This document shows positions 55,880 to 64,000 of a stretch of DNA of 64,000 nt, one piece after another. Numbering within the stretch: the stretch's first letter is position 1; each line of letters begins with the position of its first letter. Origin of the DNA: Amorphus orientalis. Its GTDB lineage: Bacteria > Pseudomonadota > Alphaproteobacteria > Rhizobiales > Amorphaceae. The notes below the pieces were generated by a model. That model did no database searches. It was not told the origin of the DNA and saw only the letters and a program-made list of their open reading frames with translations. The stretch lies in contig NZ_JAUSUL010000002.1 of assembly GCF_030814015.1 (NCBI RefSeq), forward strand, positions 1,116,001 through 1,180,000, written 5' to 3'. The translations under genes were made by a program, and so were the position numbers.

Positions 55880-57343
55880 TCAGAACTCGAAGTAGATGAA
55901 CACGCGCGCCGGCATCACGCTCAGGATCAGGGCGCCGGCGCAGATGAGCACCGCCGACAGCAGGCCCCACACGATCAGGCGCCTGTGGCCGATGGCCTGG
56001 CCGAGCGGCGTGACATAGTCGCCCCGCCTCTCGATCCAGCCGTCGAGGGCGAAACAGCATCCGATCAGAACCATCAGGGGCAGGTTCACGGCGCCGATGA
56101 TCGGGTCGAGGAAGAATGCGCCGAGCTTTTCGTGGGCGATCCAGAGATCCTCGGCGCTTCTGATCCGGAAGAACATCCAGGCGTAGATGACGCAAAGCAG
56201 CGTCAGGATTCGCGCGCCGACCGAGGAGATCCAGTCCGCCGGCGTCGTGGCGGCCCCCCGCTCGCGCCTGCGCGGCAATGCCAGACGCTTGAGGACCAGG
56301 ACGCTCTGGAAGATCGCGTGGAGCGCGCCCCAGACCACGAAATTGATCGCAGCCCCGTGCCAGAGCCCGCACAGCGTCATGGTCACGAAGAGGTTGAGAA
56401 CGTGGCGCGGCACGCCGAGCCGGCTGCCGCCGAGCGGGATATAGAGGTAGTCCCGGAACCAGAACGACAGCGTCATGTTCCAGCGGCGCCAGAAGTCCTG
56501 AATATTGCGCGCGAAATAGGGAGCGCGGAAGTTGATGGCGAGGTCGACGCCGAACAGCCGGCCGATCCCGCGTGCCATTTCCGAATAGCCGGCGAAATCG
56601 AAATAGATCTGCAGCGTGAATCCGAGCAGGCCGAGCATGACCAGATGCGGCTCGGCGTTCCCGATGTCGTCGAAGATCGGATCGGTGTAGAAGCCGAGCA
56701 GATCGCCCACAGCCTTCCGGAAGAAACCGATCGCAAACAGCGTCAACCCCGTCGCGATGCGCCTGTCGATGGGCGGCTGCTGCGCAAGCGCTTTGCCCTC
56801 AAGCTGCGGCGCCAGATGGGTGTAGCGCTCGATCGGACCGGCGATCAGCTGCGGGAAGAAGGTGAGGAAGCGGCCGGTGGCAAAGAGGCCCGGCGCCTCG
56901 GTCAACTCGCCGCGCCGGTAGTCGACGATCAGACCGATGGCCTGGAACGTGACGAACGAGAGGCCGAGCGGCGCGACGGAATCCAGGAGATTGGCCGGCA
57001 GCAGTTCGAGCGCGGCCAGTTGCTCCCGTCCGCCGAACACGTCGCCAAAGAAACCGACATATTTGAAGATCGCGAGGATGGCGAGCAGCAGCACCACCCC
57101 GAGGATGGAGAACATCGCCCGTTTTCGCGACCCGTCCGGCGCAGCATGCATCCGGTTGATCGTGAGCCAGGTAAGAACCCAGACGCCCACAAGAAGCGGC
57201 AGGAACCGGACGTCCCAGAAGCCATAGAAGAACAGCGAGGCGAGAAGGATAATGACTTCGCGATACCAGGCACGCGGCGTGAGCGACCAGAGCGTGAAGA
57301 CGACGATCAGAAAAACGATGAAGGCCGGGGTGTGAAACAGCAT
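55880..57343 (-). CDS. MBOAT-family O-acyltransferase (AlgI-like)
   Basis: 487 aa with about ten membrane helices. The family blocks are PLGLSFVTFQAIGLIVDYRRG, YFDFAGYSEMARGIGRLFG, DFWRRWNMTLSFWFRDYLYIPLGG (283-306) and the catalytic histidine H329 in LCGLWHGAAINFVVWG. AlgI-type MBOATs move acetyl groups across the inner membrane for O-acetylation of exported polysaccharide. It starts 12 bases after the SGNH-like gene, which probably encodes the periplasmic transferase partner. Confidence 0.94.
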   Translation of the reverse strand: MLFHTPAFIVFLIVVFTLWSLTPRAWYREVIILLASLFFYGFWDVRFLPLLVGVWVLTWLTINRMHAAPDGSRKRAMFSILGVVLLLAILAIFKYVGFFGDVFGGREQLAALELLPANLLDSVAPLGLSFVTFQAIGLIVDYRRGELTEAPGLFATGRFLTFFPQLIAGPIERYTHLAPQLEGKALAQQPPIDRRIATGLTLFAIGFFRKAVGDLLGFYTDPIFDDIGNAEPHLVMLGLLGFTLQIYFDFAGYSEMARGIGRLFGVDLAINFRAPYFARNIQDFWRRWNMTLSFWFRDYLYIPLGGSRLGVPRHVLNLFVTMTLCGLWHGAAINFVVWGALHAIFQSVLVLKRLALPRRRERGAATTPADWISSVGARILTLLCVIYAWMFFRIRSAEDLWIAHEKLGAFFLDPIIGAVNLPLMVLIGCCFALDGWIERRGDYVTPLGQAIGHRRLIVWGLLSAVLICAGALILSVMPARVFIYFEF

Positions 57344-57355
57344 CTGCGGAGGGGC

Positions 57356-58864
57356 TCAGCGCCAGGAATAGGATTTGACTGGAGTGTTTACCGGCACGAA
57401 ATCGCCTTCCTTGAAGACGCCGAGGCGTACCATTGCAACGGTCCCCGGCGTCCAGCGGTCCGGCACGGCAATCGTGAAGGAATAGGGAGAGAGGTCCAGG
57501 ATCTCGGCTTCGGTGTCTTCACCGGACGCAGTGAGGACGCGAGCGGAGAAATCGAATGCCGCGACAGGAAGCGGCGCTGTCTGCCAAGAGTCAGAGAGCT
57601 TGATCTCGAGAACGGCGTCTGGCGATGACGAGGGCCGAACGGTGGTCAGGAAGTAGTTCGGAAACGAGGCCGCCCTTGGAAGGATATCGTCGAACGCGGG
57701 AGCGCGCCGGTCGGAAACCGGCATGTCGGCTTCGCTCAGATAGTCGCTGGCATTGTCGATGATCGGCAGATCGTGAAGCTGGCCGGTGCGCAGCGCGTCG
57801 CCGACGCATTTGGACAGACGCTGCTCGCCAAGCCAGGACAGGTGCGTGTCGTCCGCGAGGTCCACCGCCTTCGCCGACATCCGGATAGCACAGTCGATGG
57901 TCCGGACCCCGATGGCCTCGAGCCGCGCCAGCGGAATGTCGGCAACATCGGTGTCGGCTGTCATCATGCCGGAAATGAAAATCGGCATCACATAAAAATC
58001 GACGCCGATCGAGTCAGTCAGACCTTGTAAGGCCTCTATCGCCGTCCAGCTTGGTCCGGTAAGGACCGAATAGTTGGCTTCACGAAATTCCGGCTGCGCA
58101 ACCGCAGTGCTGGGCAATTCATAGCCACCGTCAGACCCAAGTGGAACCGTGTCCTGATAGCCGGCGCCCAGTCGATCGGCGTTGGTACGGAACAGATCGG
58201 CAAAAAAGGCAAAGATCTTACGATACGCGTGCGAATCGAAGACGACCAGTGACAGGTTGGAAAGATAGGGACTGAACGACAGCTTCTGGAAGATCGACCC
58301 TTCGTAAGCATCGAAGAAATAGTCAATTCGCTCTTCATCCATTGCAGCGTTCCAGATCGCATTCTCGTCGTCACCGTCTCGAAGGGCACGACCAATGAGC
58401 GACGCGCAATAAATCAGCGACTTCGGCTTCTGAATTGAGAAAAGAACGCGAACATACTGATCGGCGACCTTGGGAGACAGCCCGCCGATGGAGGCGTTGA
58501 AGACCTTCGACGCCGGCGTCCCGCTCGGATTGAACGGCGCACCGTCCATCGCCTGGGTGACGACGTCGCCGTCGATGCCGAACTCGCACATTGAATTGCC
58601 GACCACGATCACGTCGAACTGACGGGTCCTCGTCTGCTCGCGGTACCAGGCAATTTTGGATTCCATCAGCCGGGAGCCGGTCACGTGACCGAAATGCCGC
58701 GCGGATGTCGGCGTCGACGGGACCAGCCAGACAAGCAGCAGTCCGATGGCGACGACACCCGCGAGCAAGCAGCCGACAAAAAGCCCCAGCTTCTTGTAAG
58801 TCGGAGTTGCGTCAGTGACACGTTTGCTGGAATCGGGGTCTGAACCGGTGGCGTCGTACGACAT
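57356..58864 (-). CDS. Membrane-anchored SGNH-like protein, probable acetyltransferase partner
   Basis: 502 aa. A charged cytoplasmic tail, one membrane helix (about 25-48), then a periplasmic domain. The SGNH-type signatures are VVGNSMCEFGID (GNS at 89-91, in place of GDS) and the late DDTHLSW (Asp338, His341). A beta-rich C-terminal domain covers the last 100 residues. This arrangement resembles AlgJ/AlgX-type O-acetyltransferases that work with MBOAT proteins, without close resemblance I can name. Its ATG follows the GT-C stop directly and the MBOAT gene comes 12 bases later. Confidence 0.72.
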   Translation of the reverse strand: MSYDATGSDPDSSKRVTDATPTYKKLGLFVGCLLAGVVAIGLLLVWLVPSTPTSARHFGHVTGSRLMESKIAWYREQTRTRQFDVIVVGNSMCEFGIDGDVVTQAMDGAPFNPSGTPASKVFNASIGGLSPKVADQYVRVLFSIQKPKSLIYCASLIGRALRDGDDENAIWNAAMDEERIDYFFDAYEGSIFQKLSFSPYLSNLSLVVFDSHAYRKIFAFFADLFRTNADRLGAGYQDTVPLGSDGGYELPSTAVAQPEFREANYSVLTGPSWTAIEALQGLTDSIGVDFYVMPIFISGMMTADTDVADIPLARLEAIGVRTIDCAIRMSAKAVDLADDTHLSWLGEQRLSKCVGDALRTGQLHDLPIIDNASDYLSEADMPVSDRRAPAFDDILPRAASFPNYFLTTVRPSSSPDAVLEIKLSDSWQTAPLPVAAFDFSARVLTASGEDTEAEILDLSPYSFTIAVPDRWTPGTVAMVRLGVFKEGDFVPVNTPVKSYSWR

Positions 58865-61003
58865 CTAGTGCTCGTCAGCAGCGGGTTCGGCCACGCGGAC
58901 GGACGGCTTCCAGAGAAAGAGCCGACGCTGATCCGCATCCGAGGCCGCCCCGAGAACGGCCGGATCGATCGACAGGTTGCCCGTGTAGGCATCAGGATCG
59001 TCGTGCTCGACGACGAAGCGATAGCACCGCTCCGTGGCTCCAGCAGGCGCCTCGCAGGACTGCGCCTCAAGCGACTTGCCGTCTTCCATCTTCAGACGGA
59101 CGTCATCGATCGGCACATCGCGGATCGGAGTTCCGATCAACTCGAAGGCGAGCGAACGATCCGGAGAACTCACGATGCTGATCGGTCCGTCCGCCGGCAG
59201 CCATTGGTCGGGAGTCTCGAAGACCTCCACGTCAGTCGTCGCGTAGACGAGGATTTCCGTGCGATCGCGGTAGGCCGTCACCGCGCCGATCTGGCGGACA
59301 CGCGGGTCGGCCTCGAGCAATGCGCCATAGTCGGCCCATTCCTTGTTCAACGGACTGAAACCCGGCCCTTTCGGGCGGCTCGGATAAAGCAGGACGTTGG
59401 AGTTCGTGACGAGCGTGTCGTACCGGTCGAACGCGCTGAGGTTCACCCCCTCCGGAACCCAATCCGGCTCGGGGTCGGGCTCGCCGTCGTTGTAGTCGTT
59501 CTCGCCTCGGACCTTCGACAGATTGAGCCCTCCCGACAACGTCGGCTGATAGGTCAATCTCAGCAACGGAGATCGCAACACATCATAGATGAGTGTCTGT
59601 GAATTGTAGTCGAGATCCATGAACAGGTTGAACAGAGTAAAGTCGTTGATGCCATACTGATCCAGCACCGCCAGAATTTTTTCGGTCGTCTGCTGCGAAT
59701 GGATTCCAGCATAGCGCGGCTGGGCGAGGTGGGTGCGGAACGACATGACGTTCATGATCACGATAAGCGCGGCAGCGACGACGATTGCCACGGCATTTGC
59801 CCGAGCAAAGCCGCGCGGGCGTTCGTCAGTCGCGCGGCGCGACGGCGCAACCAGCATCCAGATGCCCATGGCAGCGAGCACGATCTGGAACGGGATCATG
59901 GTCAGGTCGGCCGGCCCCGCATAGGAGTGCGTCGCTAGAAGGCTCAGGTAGGGCAGATAGCCCAGCCCCACGCAGAGGACGACAAGCAAACCCTCGTTTC
60001 GGCTCAATCGAGGCCCCACGCGCCCACCGCTTATCCAGGAGACGAGCGCCGCAACAACGGCGAACGCAGCCAGGATCGACACCGCCAAGGCCAGCCACAG
60101 CCCATACTGCGCCGGAATGTTCCTTGGGAAGAACAGCCACTCATCCCAGCCACCGGAAAGCTGGTACATCTCGCGCTTGAACTGATTATTTCCCGCCCAG
60201 AAACTGTAGTAGCTGTAAATGACGTCCCACATCTGGATGTAGAACCAGCCCGCAACGACGAAACAAACCGCCAGACACAGGGCGATATTGATGTATTGGC
60301 GACGTCGAAGCGTCCGGATGTGAAACGCCAGAAAAACGAGCAGAACAAGGGCGGGCCACACGACATAGCCGGCCATCGACGACTTGCCGAGCAAGGCCAG
60401 ACCGGCCGCGCCACCAGCCAGAAGCGACATGCCGCGGCGTGCGAACAGATCCGACGCTGCAACGAAATAGACGCAGAGCAGCAGAAGCGCGATGGGAGGC
60501 CAGTCGTTGCGGGTGTCGCCGTAGCCGTAGAGGTTCGCCACCGGCAGCGCCAGGAACAGCAGGCCGACCAGCCCCGCCCACCAGCTGCGTCCGAGGAACA
60601 GCGAGGCGTTGAGCATCAGGGCGAACGCCGTCAGACCGATCCAGAACGCCGAGACGAAATAGGCCGCGAAATCGCCGGTTCCGAACAGGATATAGCCGAT
60701 GGACAGCGACCAGATGAAGAGCGGCGGCGACGGCCTCGCCGAATAGAGGAAATCAAAGAGCGAAAGCGTCCCTTTTGTCAGCTTGTCGACGAGTTCGAGC
60801 GCGGTCGACTGATAGACGAGCGAATCGGCAACCGGAGCCATGTCGGCACGGATGAGGACTTCGATCCGAGCATGGATGAGAACGAAGACCGCGATCGCGA
60901 TGGTGCTCCAGACAAGCGGCGATACGCCTGCCCACCACCCACGCCGTTCAGGGTGCTCTTGATTGCTCAAGGCGCTGCCTACCTTTTGCTGCCCATTGAT
61001 CAC
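58865..61003 (-). CDS. GT-C-type membrane glycosyltransferase, PMT/ArnT-like
   Basis: 712 aa from a GTG. About 12 membrane helices in the first 440 residues with RPSPPLFIWSLSIGYILFG in a periplasmic loop and GDTRNDWPPIALLLLC next to YGYG, as in lipid-linked mannosyl- or aminoarabinosyl-transferases. The last 270 residues are a periplasmic domain (NDYNDGEPDPEPDWVPEGVNLSAFDRYDTLV). The donor and acceptor are unknown. It is the first gene of the operon with the SGNH-like and MBOAT proteins. A TTG 13 codons in, with GGTAGG upstream, is an alternative start. Confidence 0.75.
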   Translation of the reverse strand: MINGQQKVGSALSNQEHPERRGWWAGVSPLVWSTIAIAVFVLIHARIEVLIRADMAPVADSLVYQSTALELVDKLTKGTLSLFDFLYSARPSPPLFIWSLSIGYILFGTGDFAAYFVSAFWIGLTAFALMLNASLFLGRSWWAGLVGLLFLALPVANLYGYGDTRNDWPPIALLLLCVYFVAASDLFARRGMSLLAGGAAGLALLGKSSMAGYVVWPALVLLVFLAFHIRTLRRRQYINIALCLAVCFVVAGWFYIQMWDVIYSYYSFWAGNNQFKREMYQLSGGWDEWLFFPRNIPAQYGLWLALAVSILAAFAVVAALVSWISGGRVGPRLSRNEGLLVVLCVGLGYLPYLSLLATHSYAGPADLTMIPFQIVLAAMGIWMLVAPSRRATDERPRGFARANAVAIVVAAALIVIMNVMSFRTHLAQPRYAGIHSQQTTEKILAVLDQYGINDFTLFNLFMDLDYNSQTLIYDVLRSPLLRLTYQPTLSGGLNLSKVRGENDYNDGEPDPEPDWVPEGVNLSAFDRYDTLVTNSNVLLYPSRPKGPGFSPLNKEWADYGALLEADPRVRQIGAVTAYRDRTEILVYATTDVEVFETPDQWLPADGPISIVSSPDRSLAFELIGTPIRDVPIDDVRLKMEDGKSLEAQSCEAPAGATERCYRFVVEHDDPDAYTGNLSIDPAVLGAASDADQRRLFLWKPSVRVAEPAADEH

Positions 61004-61397
61004 GTGCCCGCCAACGCTGCATGCGCCGTGCGGATTACCTCCGCTTTTGAATCAGCCCCGACCGCAACGCCACCTTGGTAAAGGCCGCGAAACGGAACGG
61101 AGTCAAGTCGGCCGGCGCACGGCGCCCGACACCGCGCTGGCATTCGGCCCGGGATAGCCGCGTCCACCACCGAAAGCTATCGACAGTTGAACCGGCACAC
61201 CCTCCTCCCCGCCGATTTGGAACGGCGCGCTGCCGCGCCAAGGACAGCCGACGGCCAAAATCAGCACTTGGATTAGCCAAGCGATCCGGCTAGGCAGCAC
61301 TCGACCGTGACATAATCCGTGTGCCGTGACCGGCCCGCGACAGCCGCCCTGGCCGCTCCAGTGCCAACAGGCGCGAGGCCGGAACACGGCTAAGGAG
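61004..61397. other. Divergent intergenic region between the GT-C operon and wecB
   Basis: About 390 bases that should hold promoters for both directions. A possible -10 (CATAAT at 61311-61316, plus strand) lies about 80 bases before wecB, but no good -35 is at the right distance. A short hairpin CTTGG-ATTAG-CCAAG is near 61268. I see no gene or RNA here. Confidence 0.4.
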
Positions 61398-61403
61398 ATG
61401 ACC

Positions 61404-62474
61404 TTGAGCAAAGACCTGACCATCGCGACGATCGTGGGCGCCCGCCCCCAGTTCATCAAGGCGGCCCCGTTCTCGCGGCTGGTCGCCGAGCGCGAGGGCG
61501 TCCGGGAAATTCTGATCCACACCGGTCAGCACTACGACAGCAACATGTCGGACGTCTTCTTCGACGAACTGGCGATCCCGAAGCCGGACATTCAGCTCGA
61601 GGTGCGCAACGACGGCAGCGGCGACATCACCGGCCGGATGCTGGTCGAACTCGACCGCCTGCTGCCGACGCTCGAGGCCGACTGCGTTCTTGTCTACGGC
61701 GACACCGATTCCACTCTCGCCGGCGCGCTGGCGGCGGCCAAGCGGCACATCCCGGTCGTCCACGTCGAGGCGGGCCTGCGCTCGTTCAACCGGGCCATGC
61801 CGGAAGAGATCAATCGGGTCCTCACCGACCATCTCGCCACGCTGCTGTTCTGCCCGACCGGCACCGCGGTCACCAATCTCGCCAACGAAGGCATCACGCG
61901 CGGCGTCATCAAGAGCGGCGATCTGATGTACGACGCCACGATCTTCGCCCGCGACCGGGCGCGGGAGCGGTCGTCGATCCTCGACACCCTGGGTCTGACG
62001 CCGGGCGAGTTCCGGCTCGCGACCGTCCACCGGGCGGAGAACACCAAGGGCAAACCCGAGCTGGAACGGGTGGCGGACTATCTTCGGCAGAAGGCAGAGG
62101 AGATGCCGCTGGTACTCCCGCTGCATCCGCGCACCCGGACGGTTGCCGATCGGCTGGGTGTCTCGTTCGGCGCGGTGCGGCTCATCGATCCGCTGGGCTA
62201 TCTCGACATGCACCGGCTCCTGGCCGCAGCGCACGAGGTCCTGACCGATTCCGGCGGCCTGCAGAAGGAAGCCTATTTCCACCGCGTTCCCTGCATCACC
62301 CTGCGCAGCGAATCGGAGTGGGTGGAGACGATCGACGCGGGCTGGAACCGGCTCTGGACATCTCCGGAGACCAGTCGCGAGCGCACCGAAATCACGGACT
62401 ACGGGGACGGCGCCGCAGCAGCCGAAATCCTCGACGCCCTGATCGGCCGGATGGTAACGACCGCGGCGGTATAG
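61404..62474 (+). CDS. wecB: UDP-N-acetylglucosamine 2-epimerase (non-hydrolysing)
   Basis: About 356 aa. TIVGARPQFIKAAPFSRLV, HTGQHYD, VYGDTDSTLAGALAAAKRHIPVVHVEAGLRSFNRAMPEEINR, HRAENT and DSGGLQKEA match the WecB family. It makes UDP-ManNAc for surface glycans. The start is uncertain: AAGGAG directly abuts an ATG (61398) and is 6 bases before a TTG (61404); I prefer the TTG on spacing, and the difference is two residues. A UDP-ManNAc dehydrogenase is not in the window. Confidence 0.94.
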   Translation: MSKDLTIATIVGARPQFIKAAPFSRLVAEREGVREILIHTGQHYDSNMSDVFFDELAIPKPDIQLEVRNDGSGDITGRMLVELDRLLPTLEADCVLVYGDTDSTLAGALAAAKRHIPVVHVEAGLRSFNRAMPEEINRVLTDHLATLLFCPTGTAVTNLANEGITRGVIKSGDLMYDATIFARDRARERSSILDTLGLTPGEFRLATVHRAENTKGKPELERVADYLRQKAEEMPLVLPLHPRTRTVADRLGVSFGAVRLIDPLGYLDMHRLLAAAHEVLTDSGGLQKEAYFHRVPCITLRSESEWVETIDAGWNRLWTSPETSRERTEITDYGDGAAAAEILDALIGRMVTTAAV

Positions 62475-62680
62475 ACCTCGGCCGGTCGGGCAGATCCGTC
62501 GCCGCCGATGCGGCGGAAGAGCTGGCCGCCTCGCCGGGCACGGGGATGGGCTTGATACGCAAAGGCGTGTACATAGCGCTGCGCTCGAACCGGAATTCGG
62601 TGTCCGAGCCGCCCCAAGGCGCCGACAACCGGTCTGTCGAGTGAATCGGATAGACGTGATCTGAGAACGTCGAACGGAAA

Positions 62681-63700
62681 ATGCGAACCAAAGAATCTCC
62701 CCGCTCTCGGCGTTTCTGGACGAAAATCATCATCGTCGGGCTTCAGCTCACGCTGTCCGCCGTTCTTCTGTACGTCGTCCTGGGCAGGGTCAGCCTGTCC
62801 GAGGTCGCGCGCAACTTCTCAAAAGTCGGGGTCGAGGCCTTTGTCGTCGCAGGCGGCCTGCTCCTGCTGCAGATCGTCGTGGGCAGCGGAAGACTCTGGA
62901 CGGCGCTCGTCCTGTGCGGCGCCAAGCCGACGCTGCTTCCGGTCGTGCATTCCTGTTGGCTTGGCCAGCTCCTCGCCCAGACGCCGGCTACGATCGTTGG
63001 CGGGGATGCCGCGCGCCTTCTCGTCCTGCATCGCGCGAAGATCCAGATTTCCCAGGCAGCGAGCGCTGTCGGACTGGATCGCTTCTTCGGGCTCGGGACG
63101 CTGCTCGGCCTGTGCCTTCTCACTCTCTGGCCGCTCAGCCAGCTGATCGAGAACGAGTGGCACCGCACCCAGCTCTATATCGCCATGGCCGCCATGTTCT
63201 GCGGCGCCGTTGTCTTTCTGCTTCTCGCGCTGCTGCCGAGCCACCTGATCGGGAACCGCTTCATCCGCTGGGTGATCCGAACCGCGGCGTTCAGCCTGTC
63301 GGTGTTCAAGAGCTGGCGCTACGGGATCGGCATCGTCGGCTTCGGGTTCCTCACCCACATCATCAACATCGTCGTCATGTACGAACTGGCCCGACGGTTC
63401 GGCGCGAATCTGACCTTCCTCGAGACGCTCGTGGTGGTCCCTATCCCACTTCTGCTTGCCGGCATGCCGTTCTCGCTCGGCGGATGGGGACTGCGCGAAG
63501 GGGCGATCTCGGTCGCTTTTGCTCTTCTTCAGGTCCCGGCCGATGTTGCGGTCTCGACCTCAATTGCTTATGGAGCGCTGTTCCTGCTAGTGAGCCTTCC
63601 GGGCGCGCTGGTCTGGATGCTTCCGCATCTTTCATCTCGGGCTGCTTCGGTCGGCGAAACTGTCCATCGCGACGACCCAGTTGACAAAGAACCACAGTGA
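62681..63700 (+). CDS. UPF0104/AglD-like membrane protein (LPG synthase TM region family)
   Basis: 339 aa with about eight membrane helices. The family signatures are LGQLLAQTPATIVGGDAARLLVL, GLDRFFGLGTLLGLC and LAGMPFSLGGWGLREGAISVAFALL. Proteins of this family lie in lipid and polysaccharide loci and may move or modify lipid-linked sugars. There is no soluble MprF domain. It lies between wecB and a sugar-nucleotide epimerase, 4 bases before the latter. Confidence 0.85.
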   Translation: MRTKESPRSRRFWTKIIIVGLQLTLSAVLLYVVLGRVSLSEVARNFSKVGVEAFVVAGGLLLLQIVVGSGRLWTALVLCGAKPTLLPVVHSCWLGQLLAQTPATIVGGDAARLLVLHRAKIQISQAASAVGLDRFFGLGTLLGLCLLTLWPLSQLIENEWHRTQLYIAMAAMFCGAVVFLLLALLPSHLIGNRFIRWVIRTAAFSLSVFKSWRYGIGIVGFGFLTHIINIVVMYELARRFGANLTFLETLVVVPIPLLLAGMPFSLGGWGLREGAISVAFALLQVPADVAVSTSIAYGALFLLVSLPGALVWMLPHLSSRAASVGETVHRDDPVDKEPQ

Positions 63701-63704
63701 CAAA

Positions 63705-64000
63705 ATGAAAATACTGATCACAGGCGCCGCCGGTTTCATCGGCTCGAACCTGACCAATGCGTTGTTGCGCGAGGGTCACGAGGTCGTCGGCTTCGACGAT
63801 ATGTCGCACGGCGACATGCTCAATCTCGAAGAAGCCAAGAAGAGCAACAACAAGTTTTCCCTCGTCCTTGGCACGATCATGGACCAGGACGCGCTCGAGA
63901 AGGCCTGCGAAGGCTGCGATCTCATCTACCATCTCGCCGCGCGCAAGATTCCCAGGTACTCGGACGCCTACGACACCCTGACCGTCAACGGCATGGGGTC
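63705..64000 (+). CDS. NAD-dependent epimerase/dehydratase, N-terminal part
   Basis: About 98 codons are visible before the window ends. It begins KILITGAAGFIGSNLTNALL with the GxxGxxG motif at 7-13, followed by VVGFDDMSHGDMLNL and CDLIYHLAARKIPRYSDAYDTL, as in extended SDR sugar-nucleotide epimerases or dehydratases. The specificity cannot be given because the YxxxK part lies outside. It is coupled to the UPF0104 gene (4-base gap). Confidence 0.85.
   Translation, partial: MKILITGAAGFIGSNLTNALLREGHEVVGFDDMSHGDMLNLEEAKKSNNKFSLVLGTIMDQDALEKACEGCDLIYHLAARKIPRYSDAYDTLTVNGMG

Noticed and set aside
62500-62516. Small GC hairpin after wecB (around GCCGCC-GAT-GCGGCGG)
   Set aside because: Short stem, no U-tract, and in a GC-rich stretch where similar pairings are frequent.

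Overview
The window is high-GC chromosomal DNA from an alphaproteobacterium, most likely of the Hyphomicrobiales (Rhizobiales). I base this on gene families and gene order, since no rRNA is present: ileS-lspA-DUF3035 lipoprotein followed by an M16 peptidase pair, thrC-M16-RimJ-type acetyltransferase-GGDEF/EAL, an LpoA-like lipoprotein divergent from rsmI-yraN-gshB, an APH-fold homoserine kinase next to ispH and rnhA, and fixGHIS. I see no tRNA, rRNA, CRISPR array, insertion sequence or prophage. Coding density is high and many genes overlap by 1 to 4 bases.

Layout. 1-3.5 kb: glycine cleavage operon gcvT-gcvH-gcvPA-gcvPB (minus strand) behind a near-consensus promoter and a tandem glycine riboswitch. 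3.8-9.1 kb: a small lipoprotein, a GNAT enzyme, the ispH-thrB-rnhA-lipid kinase run and a P-loop kinase. 9.4-15.7 kb: thrC-M16-RimJ-like-GGDEF/EAL (minus), where the last gene has both signalling domains degenerated. 15.8-17.2 kb: AlgH/YqgE and a peroxiredoxin, divergent. 17.4-25 kb: ileS, lspA, DUF3035 lipoprotein and an active/inactive M16 pair, with two clear intrinsic terminators. 25.2-35.4 kb: an atypical SDR, DUF427, the cbb3-oxidase maturation operon ccoGHIS with an FNR/FixK box, a Bcr/CflA-type transporter, a MoeB/ThiF E1-like enzyme, dut and coaBC. 35.5-45.7 kb: LpoA-like lipoprotein, rsmI, yraN, gshB, mgtE, lemA, a DUF2207 protein and nadE.

45.9-64 kb is a cell-surface glycan region. 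It holds a polyprenol-type GT2, GtrA, two GT-C-like membrane proteins, GDP-fucose synthase, a DUF4214-GT2 fusion, a GT4 N-domain-only protein, an unrecognised GT-A-like protein, an FkbM methyltransferase, a sulfotransferase, an MBOAT acyltransferase with an SGNH-like partner, UDP-GlcNAc 2-epimerase, a UPF0104 membrane protein and the start of an NAD-dependent epimerase. Together these suggest a fucose- and ManNAc-containing surface glycan that is methylated, sulfated and O-acetylated. The FkbM-sulfotransferase part is visibly poorer in GC than its surroundings and looks acquired. The least described material in the window is the GT-C/SGNH/MBOAT operon and the 50.5-55.8 kb gene set.
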